Shown here piece after piece: positions 25,925-33,518 of a stretch of 64,000 bases of DNA. The position numbers were made by a program, and so were the translations under genes. The first letter of the stretch is position 1, and every line of letters starts with the position of its first letter. The notes under the pieces are model-generated. The model was not told where the DNA came from. It searched no databases and saw only the letters and a program-made list of their open reading frames with translations. This DNA comes from DASSBR01 sp035701285 (GTDB taxonomy: Bacteria > Pseudomonadota > Gammaproteobacteria > Natronospirales > DASSBR01). The DNA lies in contig DASSNT010000006.1 of the NCBI GenBank assembly GCA_035701285.1, positions 22,840-86,839 of the forward strand, given 5' to 3'.

Positions 25925-27577
25925 CTACGCTTTTTCAGCCCAGTAACGGTTGCACTTCTCGAACAATTCGGTGTTGACGCTGGCATCGACGTCGACCGTC
26001 AGTACGCGCAATTCAGTCGACGTAATGGCCTCCGTCAATTGTGACCTGAGCTCGCCGATGCTGGCCGGCCGGTACGCCTTGATGCCGAAGCTCTCGGCAT
26101 AGGCCTTGAAGTCGGGATTGCTGATCCGGGTGCCGAAAGAATCGTTGCGCGACATCTCCTGCTTCCAGCGGATCAACCCGTAGTCGTTGTCGTTGAGGAT
26201 GATTGCCGTAAACCCGGCGCCGATCCGCTTCGCGGTTTCGAGTTCCTGAGAGTTCATCATGAAGCCACCGTCGCCCATGACCGATACGACCTGCCGGTTC
26301 GGGTCGATCATCGATGCGGCGATGCCGCCGGGCAGCGCCATGCCCATGCTGGCAAGGCCATTGCTGATGATGCAGCCGTTGGGCGTAAAGGTCGGGAAAT
26401 TGCGCGCGATCCACATCTTGTGGCTGCCGACGTCGGAGATCAGCAGGCCGTTGTCGTCCAGAATATCACGGATGACATTGAGCACTGCGGGGATCGTGAA
26501 CGTACTCGCACTGTCGTCGAGGTTGTAGCCGGCGATGTCATCGAGGATGCGCTGGCGAACCGGCGCGTACCAGTCCCGATCGTATTCCGGTTCGCGCTCA
26601 TCCAGGCTCGCATGCAACGCGCGCACCGACGCGGCCAGGTCGCCCACAACCTCTACCGCCGGCCGATAATGGGTATACACCTCGGCCGGCACATGGTCGA
26701 GATGAATGATCGTCTTGTCATTGTTGGGGTTCCACTTCTGCGGCGCGTACTCGCCAATGTCGTAGCCGATCGTGACGACCACGTCCGCCTGCTCGACCGC
26801 TTCCAGCACATAATCCTTGAAGCTCAGGCCGATCGACAGCAGCGACTCGTCGTTATGGTCGGAGACCGCGCCCTTGCCCATGAAGGTGGCGGCGACCGGA
26901 ATGCAGAAATGATCCACCAGCTCGGTCAGCGCCGTGCTGCACTTCTCGCGAATCGCGCCGTTGCCGGCAATGATCAGCGGCCGTTTTGCCTTCGTCAGCA
27001 CGGCCAGCGCCTGGCCGACGGCCTCCATGTCCGGATCGGCGCGCAACACCTTGCCCGGCGCGATCGGCTCGAACCCCGCGATTTCGAGCCCCGCGACATC
27101 TTCCGGCAACTCGAGATGCGTCACCCCCGGCTTCTGCAGTTCCGCCAGCTTGAACGCCTTGCGCGCCACCTCGGTGACAACGCGTTCCGAATGGATGCTC
27201 GCGTTCCACTTCACGATCGGCTTGAACATGCTGACGATGTCGAGCATCTGGTGGCTCTGGTTGTGCATGCGGTCCAGCCCGCCTTGCGCGGTGATTGCCA
27301 CCACCGGCGCCATGTCGAGCTGCGCGTCGGCCAGGCCGGTAATCAGGTTCGTCGCCCCCGGCCCGAGTGTAGAGAGACAGACGCCCGCCTTGCCGGTAAT
27401 GCGCCCCCAGATGTTGGCAATAAACGCGGCCCCCTGTTCATGCCGGCACGGCACGAACCGGATCGACGATTGCTCCAGCGAGAACATCAGGTCTTCGGTT
27501 TCCTCGCCAGGGACGCCAAAGACATAGCGGACGCCTTCGTTCTCCAGGCACCGGACGAGCAGGTCGGATACTTTCAT
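25925..27577 (-). CDS. TPP-dependent acetolactate synthase-like enzyme (possible 2-oxoglutarate decarboxylase)
   Basis: A 550-residue thiamine-diphosphate enzyme that automated tools would call acetolactate synthase large subunit. It has the catalytic glutamate in CRHEQGAAF, STLGPGATNLITG, and the TPP/Mg motif VMGDGGFMMNSQELETA with LNDNDYGLIRWKQ. GVPGEETEDLMF near residues 21-32 differs from biosynthetic IlvB and resembles the cyanobacterial enzymes shown to be 2-oxoglutarate decarboxylases. No IlvN regulatory subunit or ilvC adjoins it; a succinate-semialdehyde dehydrogenase gene does. The ATG at 27575-27577 follows a GGGAG ribosome binding site; an ATG nine codons upstream is rejected. Confidence 0.75.
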   Translation of the reverse strand: MKVSDLLVRCLENEGVRYVFGVPGEETEDLMFSLEQSSIRFVPCRHEQGAAFIANIWGRITGKAGVCLSTLGPGATNLITGLADAQLDMAPVVAITAQGGLDRMHNQSHQMLDIVSMFKPIVKWNASIHSERVVTEVARKAFKLAELQKPGVTHLELPEDVAGLEIAGFEPIAPGKVLRADPDMEAVGQALAVLTKAKRPLIIAGNGAIREKCSTALTELVDHFCIPVAATFMGKGAVSDHNDESLLSIGLSFKDYVLEAVEQADVVVTIGYDIGEYAPQKWNPNNDKTIIHLDHVPAEVYTHYRPAVEVVGDLAASVRALHASLDEREPEYDRDWYAPVRQRILDDIAGYNLDDSASTFTIPAVLNVIRDILDDNGLLISDVGSHKMWIARNFPTFTPNGCIISNGLASMGMALPGGIAASMIDPNRQVVSVMGDGGFMMNSQELETAKRIGAGFTAIILNDNDYGLIRWKQEMSRNDSFGTRISNPDFKAYAESFGIKAYRPASIGELRSQLTEAITSTELRVLTVDVDASVNTELFEKCNRYWAEKA

Positions 27578-27658
27578 GCGTAGCTCCCGTGATTTTTGCG
27601 GCAAAGCTTACGCCGTTCGGGATGGCTTTTCAGGTTGCCCGTGGGGGGAATCGAGGAA

Positions 27659-27734
<76 letters not shown>

Positions 27735-27781
27735 GTCAGGTGAGGCGCGAGAGTATAGCGAAAGGCTTTGGGAGCGGCAAA

Positions 27782-28222
27782 CTAGCCCGTGCGGGCGCCG
27801 CTGCGAACGCGCACAATCACGTCAACGCCTTCCCGCACGGTGCCCTCCGGCAGGTCCGGCAAGCCCGCGAAACGCACCTGCTCCGCCGGAATGTCCGTCA
27901 GTTCGCCGCTGTCGACGTTATAGAAGTGATGGTGCGCGCCGGTGGTGGAATCGTAGAAAACCCGGTTCGGATCGACGATGACCGACTTGATCAGGTTTTT
28001 TGCGCACAGCAGCTTGAGGGTGTTGTACACGGTCGCCTTGGACACCCGGGTACCCTGCTTCAGCAGGATCGCGGAAAGCTGATCTGCCGACAGATGGCGC
28101 GGGCGCTCGAGCAGCACGCGTGCAATCTCCAGACGCTGCGCCGTCGGTTGCACTCCGGCGGCGGCCAGCTGCGCCGCAACCGGATCCGTCCCCACCTCGA
28201 AGTTGTTTGTTAAATCAGCCAC
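27782..28222 (-). CDS. Fur-family transcriptional regulator (Irr/PerR-like, lacks CXXC zinc site)
   Basis: A 146-residue Fur-superfamily repressor. The winged helix covers GVQPTAQRLEIARVLL through TRVSKATVYNTLKLL, and the metal-binding C-terminal region contains GAHHHFYNVDSGELTDI. The structural CXXC zinc motifs of classical Fur are absent, which resembles Irr- or PerR-type members; the ligand may be iron, haem or peroxide. The start is taken as GTG at 28220-28222. A longer frame begins at a TTG at 28264 but would extend through a good TATACT -10 box at about 28231-28236, implying that the message may be leaderless. It is divergent from the pseudopilin gene. Confidence 0.82.
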   Translation of the reverse strand: MADLTNNFEVGTDPVAAQLAAAGVQPTAQRLEIARVLLERPRHLSADQLSAILLKQGTRVSKATVYNTLKLLCAKNLIKSVIVDPNRVFYDSTTGAHHHFYNVDSGELTDIPAEQVRFAGLPDLPEGTVREGVDVIVRVRSGARTG

Positions 28223-28311
28223 TTGGGCAGTATAGCATGTCGTTTGACTTGCACTAGCCGCCAATTTCCGCGATGATCGTCCGTCCCAAATAAGAATAAA
28301 ACGGGGATATT

Positions 28312-28833
28312 ATGCGTAACCAGCCCGGTTTTACGCTGATTGAGTTAATTGTCGTCATTGCCATTCTCGCGATTTTCGTCACCACCGCTGTGCCCGGCTT
28401 CAGCCGGCTGGTCACGCGCGAGCGTCGCGTCTCGACGGTGCTGAGCGTGGTTCGTGCGCTGAATTTCGCCCGCGCCAAAGCCATCACCACTGGCCGATAT
28501 ATCCAGGTCTGCAAGAGCGGGGATGCCGCGCAGTGCGATGAGTCCGTCACCTGGAGTGACGGCTGGATCGTCTACGTCGACCGGGATGAGGACTCGGACC
28601 TGGATGCGGAAGAGCGGATATTACGCCGCCGCGGCGCGATGGATGAGAGCGTTGAGCTGACGGCGAATCAGAATGCTTTCACCTTCCGCCCGACTCCGCA
28701 CCCCTCCACCGCCGGCAGCCTGTTCGTTTGTGTCGGCAACCAGGCTTACGGCGAGGCGGTAATTATCAGCTTTACCGGCCGGGTACGCACAGCGCCGGAA
28801 AAGGCGGACGGGTCGCCGGTTGAATGCGGCTAG
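28312..28833 (+). CDS. GspH/FimT family type IV pseudopilin
   Basis: A 173-residue minor pseudopilin. The class III signal is short: MRNQPG then FTLIELIVVIAILAIF, with PilD cleavage expected after Gly6 and Glu at position 5 of the mature protein. The globular domain has a cysteine pair in VCKSGDAAQCDES and a further cysteine pair at the C-terminus (LFVCVGN and PVECG). It would prime type IV pilus or type II secretion assembly; other pilin genes are not in this window. Its stop overlaps the convergent lspA stop by 4 nt. Confidence 0.88.
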   Translation: MRNQPGFTLIELIVVIAILAIFVTTAVPGFSRLVTRERRVSTVLSVVRALNFARAKAITTGRYIQVCKSGDAAQCDESVTWSDGWIVYVDRDEDSDLDAEERILRRRGAMDESVELTANQNAFTFRPTPHPSTAGSLFVCVGNQAYGEAVIISFTGRVRTAPEKADGSPVECG

Positions 28834-29384
28834 GGCGAGTGGGTTCGGCCGGCAAACAGCGTATCGACGATGACGAGAATCGCGCCGACCGTAATCGCCG
28901 AGTCAGCCACGTTGAACGGCGGGAAATGCCAGCCGTTGTAAAAAAAGTCGATGAAGTCGACCACGTAGCCATACGCAACGCGGTCAATCACGTTGCCGAG
29001 CGCGCCACCGAGCACCAGCGCAAGACCGATGCCAAGCAGCCGCCGGCTCTTGCGCGGCAGCCGCCGCAGCCACAGCAGGATGACGATGCTCACGACCAGG
29101 CCCAGGCCGATAAAGAACCACCGCTGCCAGCCCGACGCCTGGCTCAGGAAACTGAACGCGGCACCGCTGTTGTGCAGCAACGTGAGTTGCAGAAACGAGG
29201 TCAGGCGGATCGAGTCGAACAGACCCATGTGACCGCTGATCAGAATCTTGGTGACCTGATCGACGACGATCACCGCCGCTGAAACCCACAGCCAGCGCAC
29301 CTGCCCCAGCGCCCCATGCCGACCAGTCTGCCGCCCGGTCGCTTCCGGCTCGGCCACGTTCATCTCCGAAGTCGTCTCGTTCAT
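28830..29384 (-). CDS. lspA: Prolipoprotein signal peptidase (signal peptidase II)
   Basis: A 184-residue inner-membrane aspartyl protease that removes lipoprotein signal peptides. Four hydrophobic segments are visible. The catalytic aspartates are Asp143 in VVDFIDF and Asp161 in NVADSAI; VDQVTK and NSGAAFSFL are also conserved. The ATG overlaps the ileS stop as ATGA, the usual ileS-lspA coupling. The first 28 residues form a polar extension before the first membrane segment. The stop codon TAG is read on the opposite strand as part of the fimT stop. Confidence 0.95.
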   Translation of the reverse strand: MNETTSEMNVAEPEATGRQTGRHGALGQVRWLWVSAAVIVVDQVTKILISGHMGLFDSIRLTSFLQLTLLHNSGAAFSFLSQASGWQRWFFIGLGLVVSIVILLWLRRLPRKSRRLLGIGLALVLGGALGNVIDRVAYGYVVDFIDFFYNGWHFPPFNVADSAITVGAILVIVDTLFAGRTHSP

Positions 29385-32194
29385 GCGAACTCGCGGATTT
29401 CGCCCTCGCCTGCCACGTTCTCGACGCACCGGCCGCACAGCTCCGGGTGCTCTTCCGAGCGGCCGACGTCCGGGCGGCGCTGCCAGCAGCGCACGCACTT
29501 GTCGTTGTCCGAGCGCTTCGCGGCAATATACACGCCTTCGCAATCGGCTGCCGCAACGGCATCGGCCGGCTTCCCGGCCGCCCGGTGCAAGTGCGCTTCC
29601 GACGTGATCAACGCAAAGCGCAGCTCATCGCCGAGCGGCGCCAGCGCATCGTATGCGGCCGGCTCGCAATAAAGGTCCACAGACGCGTCGAGCGACGAGC
29701 CGATGTCGCCGGCGCCCCGCAGCCGTTCCAGCTCGCGCGCCACGCCGACGCGCACACGCAGGACGGTCGCCCAGTCGATCGGCTGCGGCACCGTCGCCGC
29801 AGGCGTCTGGTGCCAGGTCGTCAGCATCACGGCTCCCGGCCGCTCGCCCGGCAGATGACGCCATGCCTCCTCGGCAGTAAAACTCAGGATCGGCGCGAGC
29901 CAGCGCACCATCGCCTCGGCGGCGTGATACATCGCCGTCTGGCACGAGCGCCGCGCAAGACTGTCGGCCTGCGCGGTGTACTGGCGGTCCTTGATCACGT
30001 CGAGATAAAAGCCGCCGAGATCGCGCACGCAAAAGTTGTGCAGGCGCTGGTAGATCTGGTGAAACGCCATGTCCTGGTACGACGTTTCGACTTCCTGCTG
30101 CAGTACCGTCAACCGTTCCAGCAGCCAGCGGTCAAGTGCGAGCATACGATCCGGGTCGACCGCATGCGCGGCCGGATCGAACTCGTTCAGGTTGGCGAGC
30201 AAAAAGCGCAACGTGTTGCGCATGCGCCGGTAGGAATCGGCCATGCGCTTGAGGATTTCGTCGGAGACGTTCATTTCGCCGCTGAAATCCGTCGCCGCGA
30301 CCCACAGGCGCAGCACGTCCGCGCCCAGCGTCTTCATGATTTTCTGCGGCGCGACCACGTTGCCGACCGACTTCGACATCTTGCGGCCCTGCGCATCAAC
30401 CGTGAAGCCGTGCGTCAGCACCGCCTGGTATGGCGCCTTGCCGCGCATCGCCACGCCGCTCAGCAACGACGACTGGAACCAGCCGCGGTGCTGGTCGGAG
30501 CCTTCCAGATACAAATCCGCCGGCAGGCCCATATCCGGTCGCCGTTCGAGCACGGTGTAGTGCACGCAGCCCGAGTCGAACCAGACGTCGAGCGTGTCGG
30601 TCATCTTTTCGTATTGCGCGGCATCGTTTCCCAGCAGTTCCGCCGGATCGAGCTCGAACCACGCGTCGATGCTGTCCTTCTCGACACGCTCGGCCACCTT
30701 CTCGATCAGTGCGATGGTGTCCGGATGCCACTCGCCGGTCTGCTTGTGAATGAACAGCGGAATCGGCACGCCCCAGGTCCGCTGGCGCGAAATGCACCAG
30801 TCCGGCCGGTTGGCGACCATCAGGCGCATGCGTTCTTCGCCCCAGCCGGGCATCCACTGAACTTTCCTGATCTCGTCCAGCGTCTGCTGGCGCAGGCCGT
30901 TGGTGTCCATGCCGATGAACCACTGCGGCGTCGCGCGGAAAATCAACGGCGTCTTATGCCGCCAGCAGTGGGGATAGCTGTGCTGATACGACTCGTGGTG
31001 CAGCAGCACGCCGCGCTCGCCGAGCAGTTCGACGATCTTCGGATTCGCCTTGAACACGTGCTCGCCGGCAAACAGCGGTGTGTTGTCGAGAAACACGCCG
31101 TTGGAGCCGACCGGGTTGTCGATCGGCAGGCCGTATTGCTGGCCGACGATGAAGTCGTCCTGGCCGTGGCCGGGCGAGGTATGCACCGCACCGGTACCGG
31201 CGTCGGTGGTGACGTGGCCGCCTAGGATCACCGGGACCTGGCGGTCGTAAAACGGGTGCGCGAGCACCACGCGCTCGAAGGCCTGGCCGGAGGCGCGACC
31301 GAGCGTCTCGTACGTATCGACGCCGTAGCGTTTCATCGCATCCGCGGCGAGCGCGCCGGCCAGTAGCAGTCGCTCCGGTCCGGCACCCAGGTCGGCCTGA
31401 ACCAGCACGTATTCCAGTTCGGCATTCAGCGCGACGGCCTGATTGGCCGGCAGCGTCCATGGCGTGGTTGTCCAGATCGGAATCGAGATCGGTCCTTCGC
31501 CCGCAGGCTTGCCGTTGAATCGGCCGAAAAAATCAGCCTCATCGACAACCCGGAAACGCACGTCGATCGCCGGTGAGGTTTTGTCGGCATATTCGACTTC
31601 GGCTTCGGCCAATGCCGAGCCACAGTCCATGCACCAGTGCACCGGCTTGAAGCCTTTATAAACGTGGCCGCGCTCGAGAATGCGGCCGAACGCACGCAGC
31701 TCGTCGGCTTCGTAGCGCGGGTTCATGGTCAGGTACGGCCGGTCCCAGTCGCCGAGCACGCCGAGGCGCTTGAAATCGGTGCGCTGCCGGTCAACTTGCT
31801 TGCCGGCGTACTCGCGGCAGGCGGCACGGAAGGCGCGCGCGTCGAGTTTCTGACCTGCCTTGCCGTGCTTCTTCTCGACCATCAGTTCGATCGGCAGGCC
31901 GTGGCAGTCCCAGCCGGGGACGTAGGGCGCGTCGAAGCCTGCGAGCGTGCGCGACTTGATGACGATGTCCTTGAGGATCTTGTTGACGGCGTGGCCGATA
32001 TGAATATCGCCGTTCGCGTACGGCGGGCCGTCCGGCATCAGGTAGCGCGGCCGCCCTTCGGCGACTTTGCGAATCTGGCCGTACAAATCCTCGTCGTACC
32101 AGCGCTTGAGCATTTCGGGCTCGCGCTGCGCGAGGTTGGCCTTCATCGGGAAGTCCGTGCGGGGTAAGTTCAGGGTCGCCTTGTAATCGGTCAC
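29381..32194 (-). CDS. ileS: Isoleucyl-tRNA synthetase
   Basis: A 937-residue class I synthetase charging tRNA-Ile. HIGH is at residues 65-68 in NGDIHIGH; KMSKS is in GRKMSKSVGN; the CP1 editing domain lies between. The C-terminal zinc finger has CVRCW and CGRCVEN. The start is GTG at 32192-32194, supported by the family N-terminus DYKATLNLPRTDFPMKANL and by AGGA 8 nt upstream. Length is standard for proteobacteria. It is transcribed after ribF, from which it is separated by a structured repeat, and is coupled to lspA. Confidence 0.97.
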   Translation of the reverse strand: MTDYKATLNLPRTDFPMKANLAQREPEMLKRWYDEDLYGQIRKVAEGRPRYLMPDGPPYANGDIHIGHAVNKILKDIVIKSRTLAGFDAPYVPGWDCHGLPIELMVEKKHGKAGQKLDARAFRAACREYAGKQVDRQRTDFKRLGVLGDWDRPYLTMNPRYEADELRAFGRILERGHVYKGFKPVHWCMDCGSALAEAEVEYADKTSPAIDVRFRVVDEADFFGRFNGKPAGEGPISIPIWTTTPWTLPANQAVALNAELEYVLVQADLGAGPERLLLAGALAADAMKRYGVDTYETLGRASGQAFERVVLAHPFYDRQVPVILGGHVTTDAGTGAVHTSPGHGQDDFIVGQQYGLPIDNPVGSNGVFLDNTPLFAGEHVFKANPKIVELLGERGVLLHHESYQHSYPHCWRHKTPLIFRATPQWFIGMDTNGLRQQTLDEIRKVQWMPGWGEERMRLMVANRPDWCISRQRTWGVPIPLFIHKQTGEWHPDTIALIEKVAERVEKDSIDAWFELDPAELLGNDAAQYEKMTDTLDVWFDSGCVHYTVLERRPDMGLPADLYLEGSDQHRGWFQSSLLSGVAMRGKAPYQAVLTHGFTVDAQGRKMSKSVGNVVAPQKIMKTLGADVLRLWVAATDFSGEMNVSDEILKRMADSYRRMRNTLRFLLANLNEFDPAAHAVDPDRMLALDRWLLERLTVLQQEVETSYQDMAFHQIYQRLHNFCVRDLGGFYLDVIKDRQYTAQADSLARRSCQTAMYHAAEAMVRWLAPILSFTAEEAWRHLPGERPGAVMLTTWHQTPAATVPQPIDWATVLRVRVGVARELERLRGAGDIGSSLDASVDLYCEPAAYDALAPLGDELRFALITSEAHLHRAAGKPADAVAAADCEGVYIAAKRSDNDKCVRCWQRRPDVGRSEEHPELCGRCVENVAGEGEIREFA

Positions 32195-32226
32195 TGATCG
32201 TTCCTGTTCATCTTAGGCTGTCGCGA

Positions 32227-32333
32227 GAGGCGGGGGCGTAGCTTATTTCGGGGACGCCGTGAATACATCCATGTAGGCTCTGGGTTCGGCATCCTGCCTC
32301 ACACAGCCCCGAAACAAGCTACGCCCCCGCCTC
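32227..32333. repeat. Stem-loop repeat element, copy 1
   Basis: A 27-bp stem with a single mismatch joins 32227-32253 to 32307-32333; the outer 18 bp (GAGGCGGGGGCGTAGCTT and its complement) are perfect. The 53-nt loop, read on the minus strand, is nearly identical to the loop of the element at 37320-37429, while the stems differ in sequence. It lies between ribF and ileS, and could act as a transcript processing or attenuation structure or be a mobile repeat. Confidence 0.85.
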
Positions 32334-32335
32334 AG

Positions 32336-33268
32336 TCATGCTTGTGGCAAGTTTTGACGCCGCAACCACTTCTTCCCGTTATGCGCATCGGCGGCAATCT
32401 GCTGTCGCATCGTCTCGACGTCCGGAAATTTCACTTCGTCGCGCAGCCAGTGCAGAAATTCGACTTCGAGGTGGCGGCCGTACAGATCGCCGTCGAAGTC
32501 GTAGCAATACACTTCAAGCAGCCGGTCCTTGCCCTGCACCGTAGGCCGCGTCCCGACGCTGGCAACGCCGTAGCCGATCCCCGGCACACGCACAACGTAG
32601 ACGCCGTTCACCGGACTCACGCGCCGCTTTAATGCCAGGTTGACGGTCGGGAAGCCCAGTTCCCGCCCCAGTTCTTCGCCATGGCGCACGCGCCCGCAAA
32701 TCGAATAGTCCCGCCCAAGCAACCGACGCGCCAGATCAAAGTCATGCTCCGCAAGCGCCTCGCGCACCCGAGTCGAACTCACCCGCTCACCATCGACTTC
32801 GATGGTCGGCACGGCAGCGACTTCAAAACCACGCTGCGCGCCGGCGTTTTGAAGCGTAGCGAAGTCGCCAGCCCGGTCATGGCCGAACCGAAAGTCATCG
32901 CCGACGAGCACATACCGAGCGCCAAGGCCGTCGACCAGCAGGCGCTGAATAAACGCCTGCGGCTCAAGACCGGAAAACGCCCGATCAAACCGCACCACCA
33001 GCACCTGCTCAGCCCCGGCTGCCGAGAGCGCCGCGCATTTCTCGCGCAGGCTGCCAAGCCGAGCCGGCGCGGCGTCGCCGGCAAAAAACTCCTGCGGCGC
33101 CGGCTCGAAAATCATCACCGTAGGCTTGACGCCCAGTGCCGCCGTCCGCTCGCGCAACTGCGCCAGCATCGCCTGATGGCCCAGATGAAAGCCATCAAAA
33201 TTGCCGATCGTAACGGCGCTGCCGCGATGGCGCGCCCGCAAATTATGCAGCCCGCGAATCAGCTCCAT
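32336..33268 (-). CDS. ribF: Bifunctional riboflavin kinase/FMN adenylyltransferase
   Basis: A 310-residue enzyme making FMN and FAD. The N-terminal nucleotidyltransferase domain has TIGNFDGFHLGHQAML (about 20-35) with the GXFDGXHXGH motif, and VSSTRVREAL. The C-terminal kinase domain has GRVRHGEELGRELGFPTVNL and the GVYVVRVPG strand. The order murJ-ribF-ileS-lspA is classical in proteobacteria. No good ribosome binding site precedes the ATG. Confidence 0.96.
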   Translation of the reverse strand: MELIRGLHNLRARHRGSAVTIGNFDGFHLGHQAMLAQLRERTAALGVKPTVMIFEPAPQEFFAGDAAPARLGSLREKCAALSAAGAEQVLVVRFDRAFSGLEPQAFIQRLLVDGLGARYVLVGDDFRFGHDRAGDFATLQNAGAQRGFEVAAVPTIEVDGERVSSTRVREALAEHDFDLARRLLGRDYSICGRVRHGEELGRELGFPTVNLALKRRVSPVNGVYVVRVPGIGYGVASVGTRPTVQGKDRLLEVYCYDFDGDLYGRHLEVEFLHWLRDEVKFPDVETMRQQIAADAHNGKKWLRRQNLPQA

Positions 33269-33324
33269 TGGAAGGGAGCGCCTTCAAAAGGGTGTGATTA
33301 TACGGAAACGAGTGCGCCGTTGGG

Positions 33325-33410
33325 CACCCTCACCCCAACCCTCGGCAAGTGCTCCCGGCTTTGCCCTACCTCCTGCATCCATGCAGTCGTCTCCCGGAGG
33401 GAGAGGGAGT
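33325..33410. repeat. CT-rich dispersed repeat interrupted by a second repeat
   Basis: The outer parts CACCCTCACCCCAACCCT (33325-33342) and CTCCCGGAGGGAGAGGGAGT (33391-33410) read together as one copy of the CT-rich repeat found at 46184-46222 and 49077-49167. Between them, 33343-33390 is a 48-nt foreign block with the palindrome CTGCAT-CC-ATGCAG. This looks like one repeat inserted into another. Confidence 0.7.
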
Positions 33411-33436
33411 AAAAGGCGCCGGCCAGGAAGGCCGGC
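33411..33436 (-). terminator. Probable rho-independent terminator of murJ
   Basis: Read on the minus strand, GCCGGCC-N5-GGCCGGC (33418-33436) is followed by GCC and a short T run (33411-33414). It is downstream of the murJ stop at 33519 and upstream of ribF. Two smaller GC hairpins lie between it and the stop. The T tract is short, so termination may be partial. Confidence 0.6.
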
Positions 33437-33518
33437 TCTTAATCTGCGATTTGAGCGCAGCCGAAGATCGGGCCGGAAACCGGCACCAATAAACCCGCCG
33501 CCGGAGGCGGCACAAAAC

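Noticed and set aside
25925..27577. Biosynthetic acetolactate synthase (IlvB)
   Set aside because: No IlvN or IlvC gene is adjacent, the N-terminal GVPGEE block is atypical, and the neighbour is succinate-semialdehyde dehydrogenase; kept only as an alternative.
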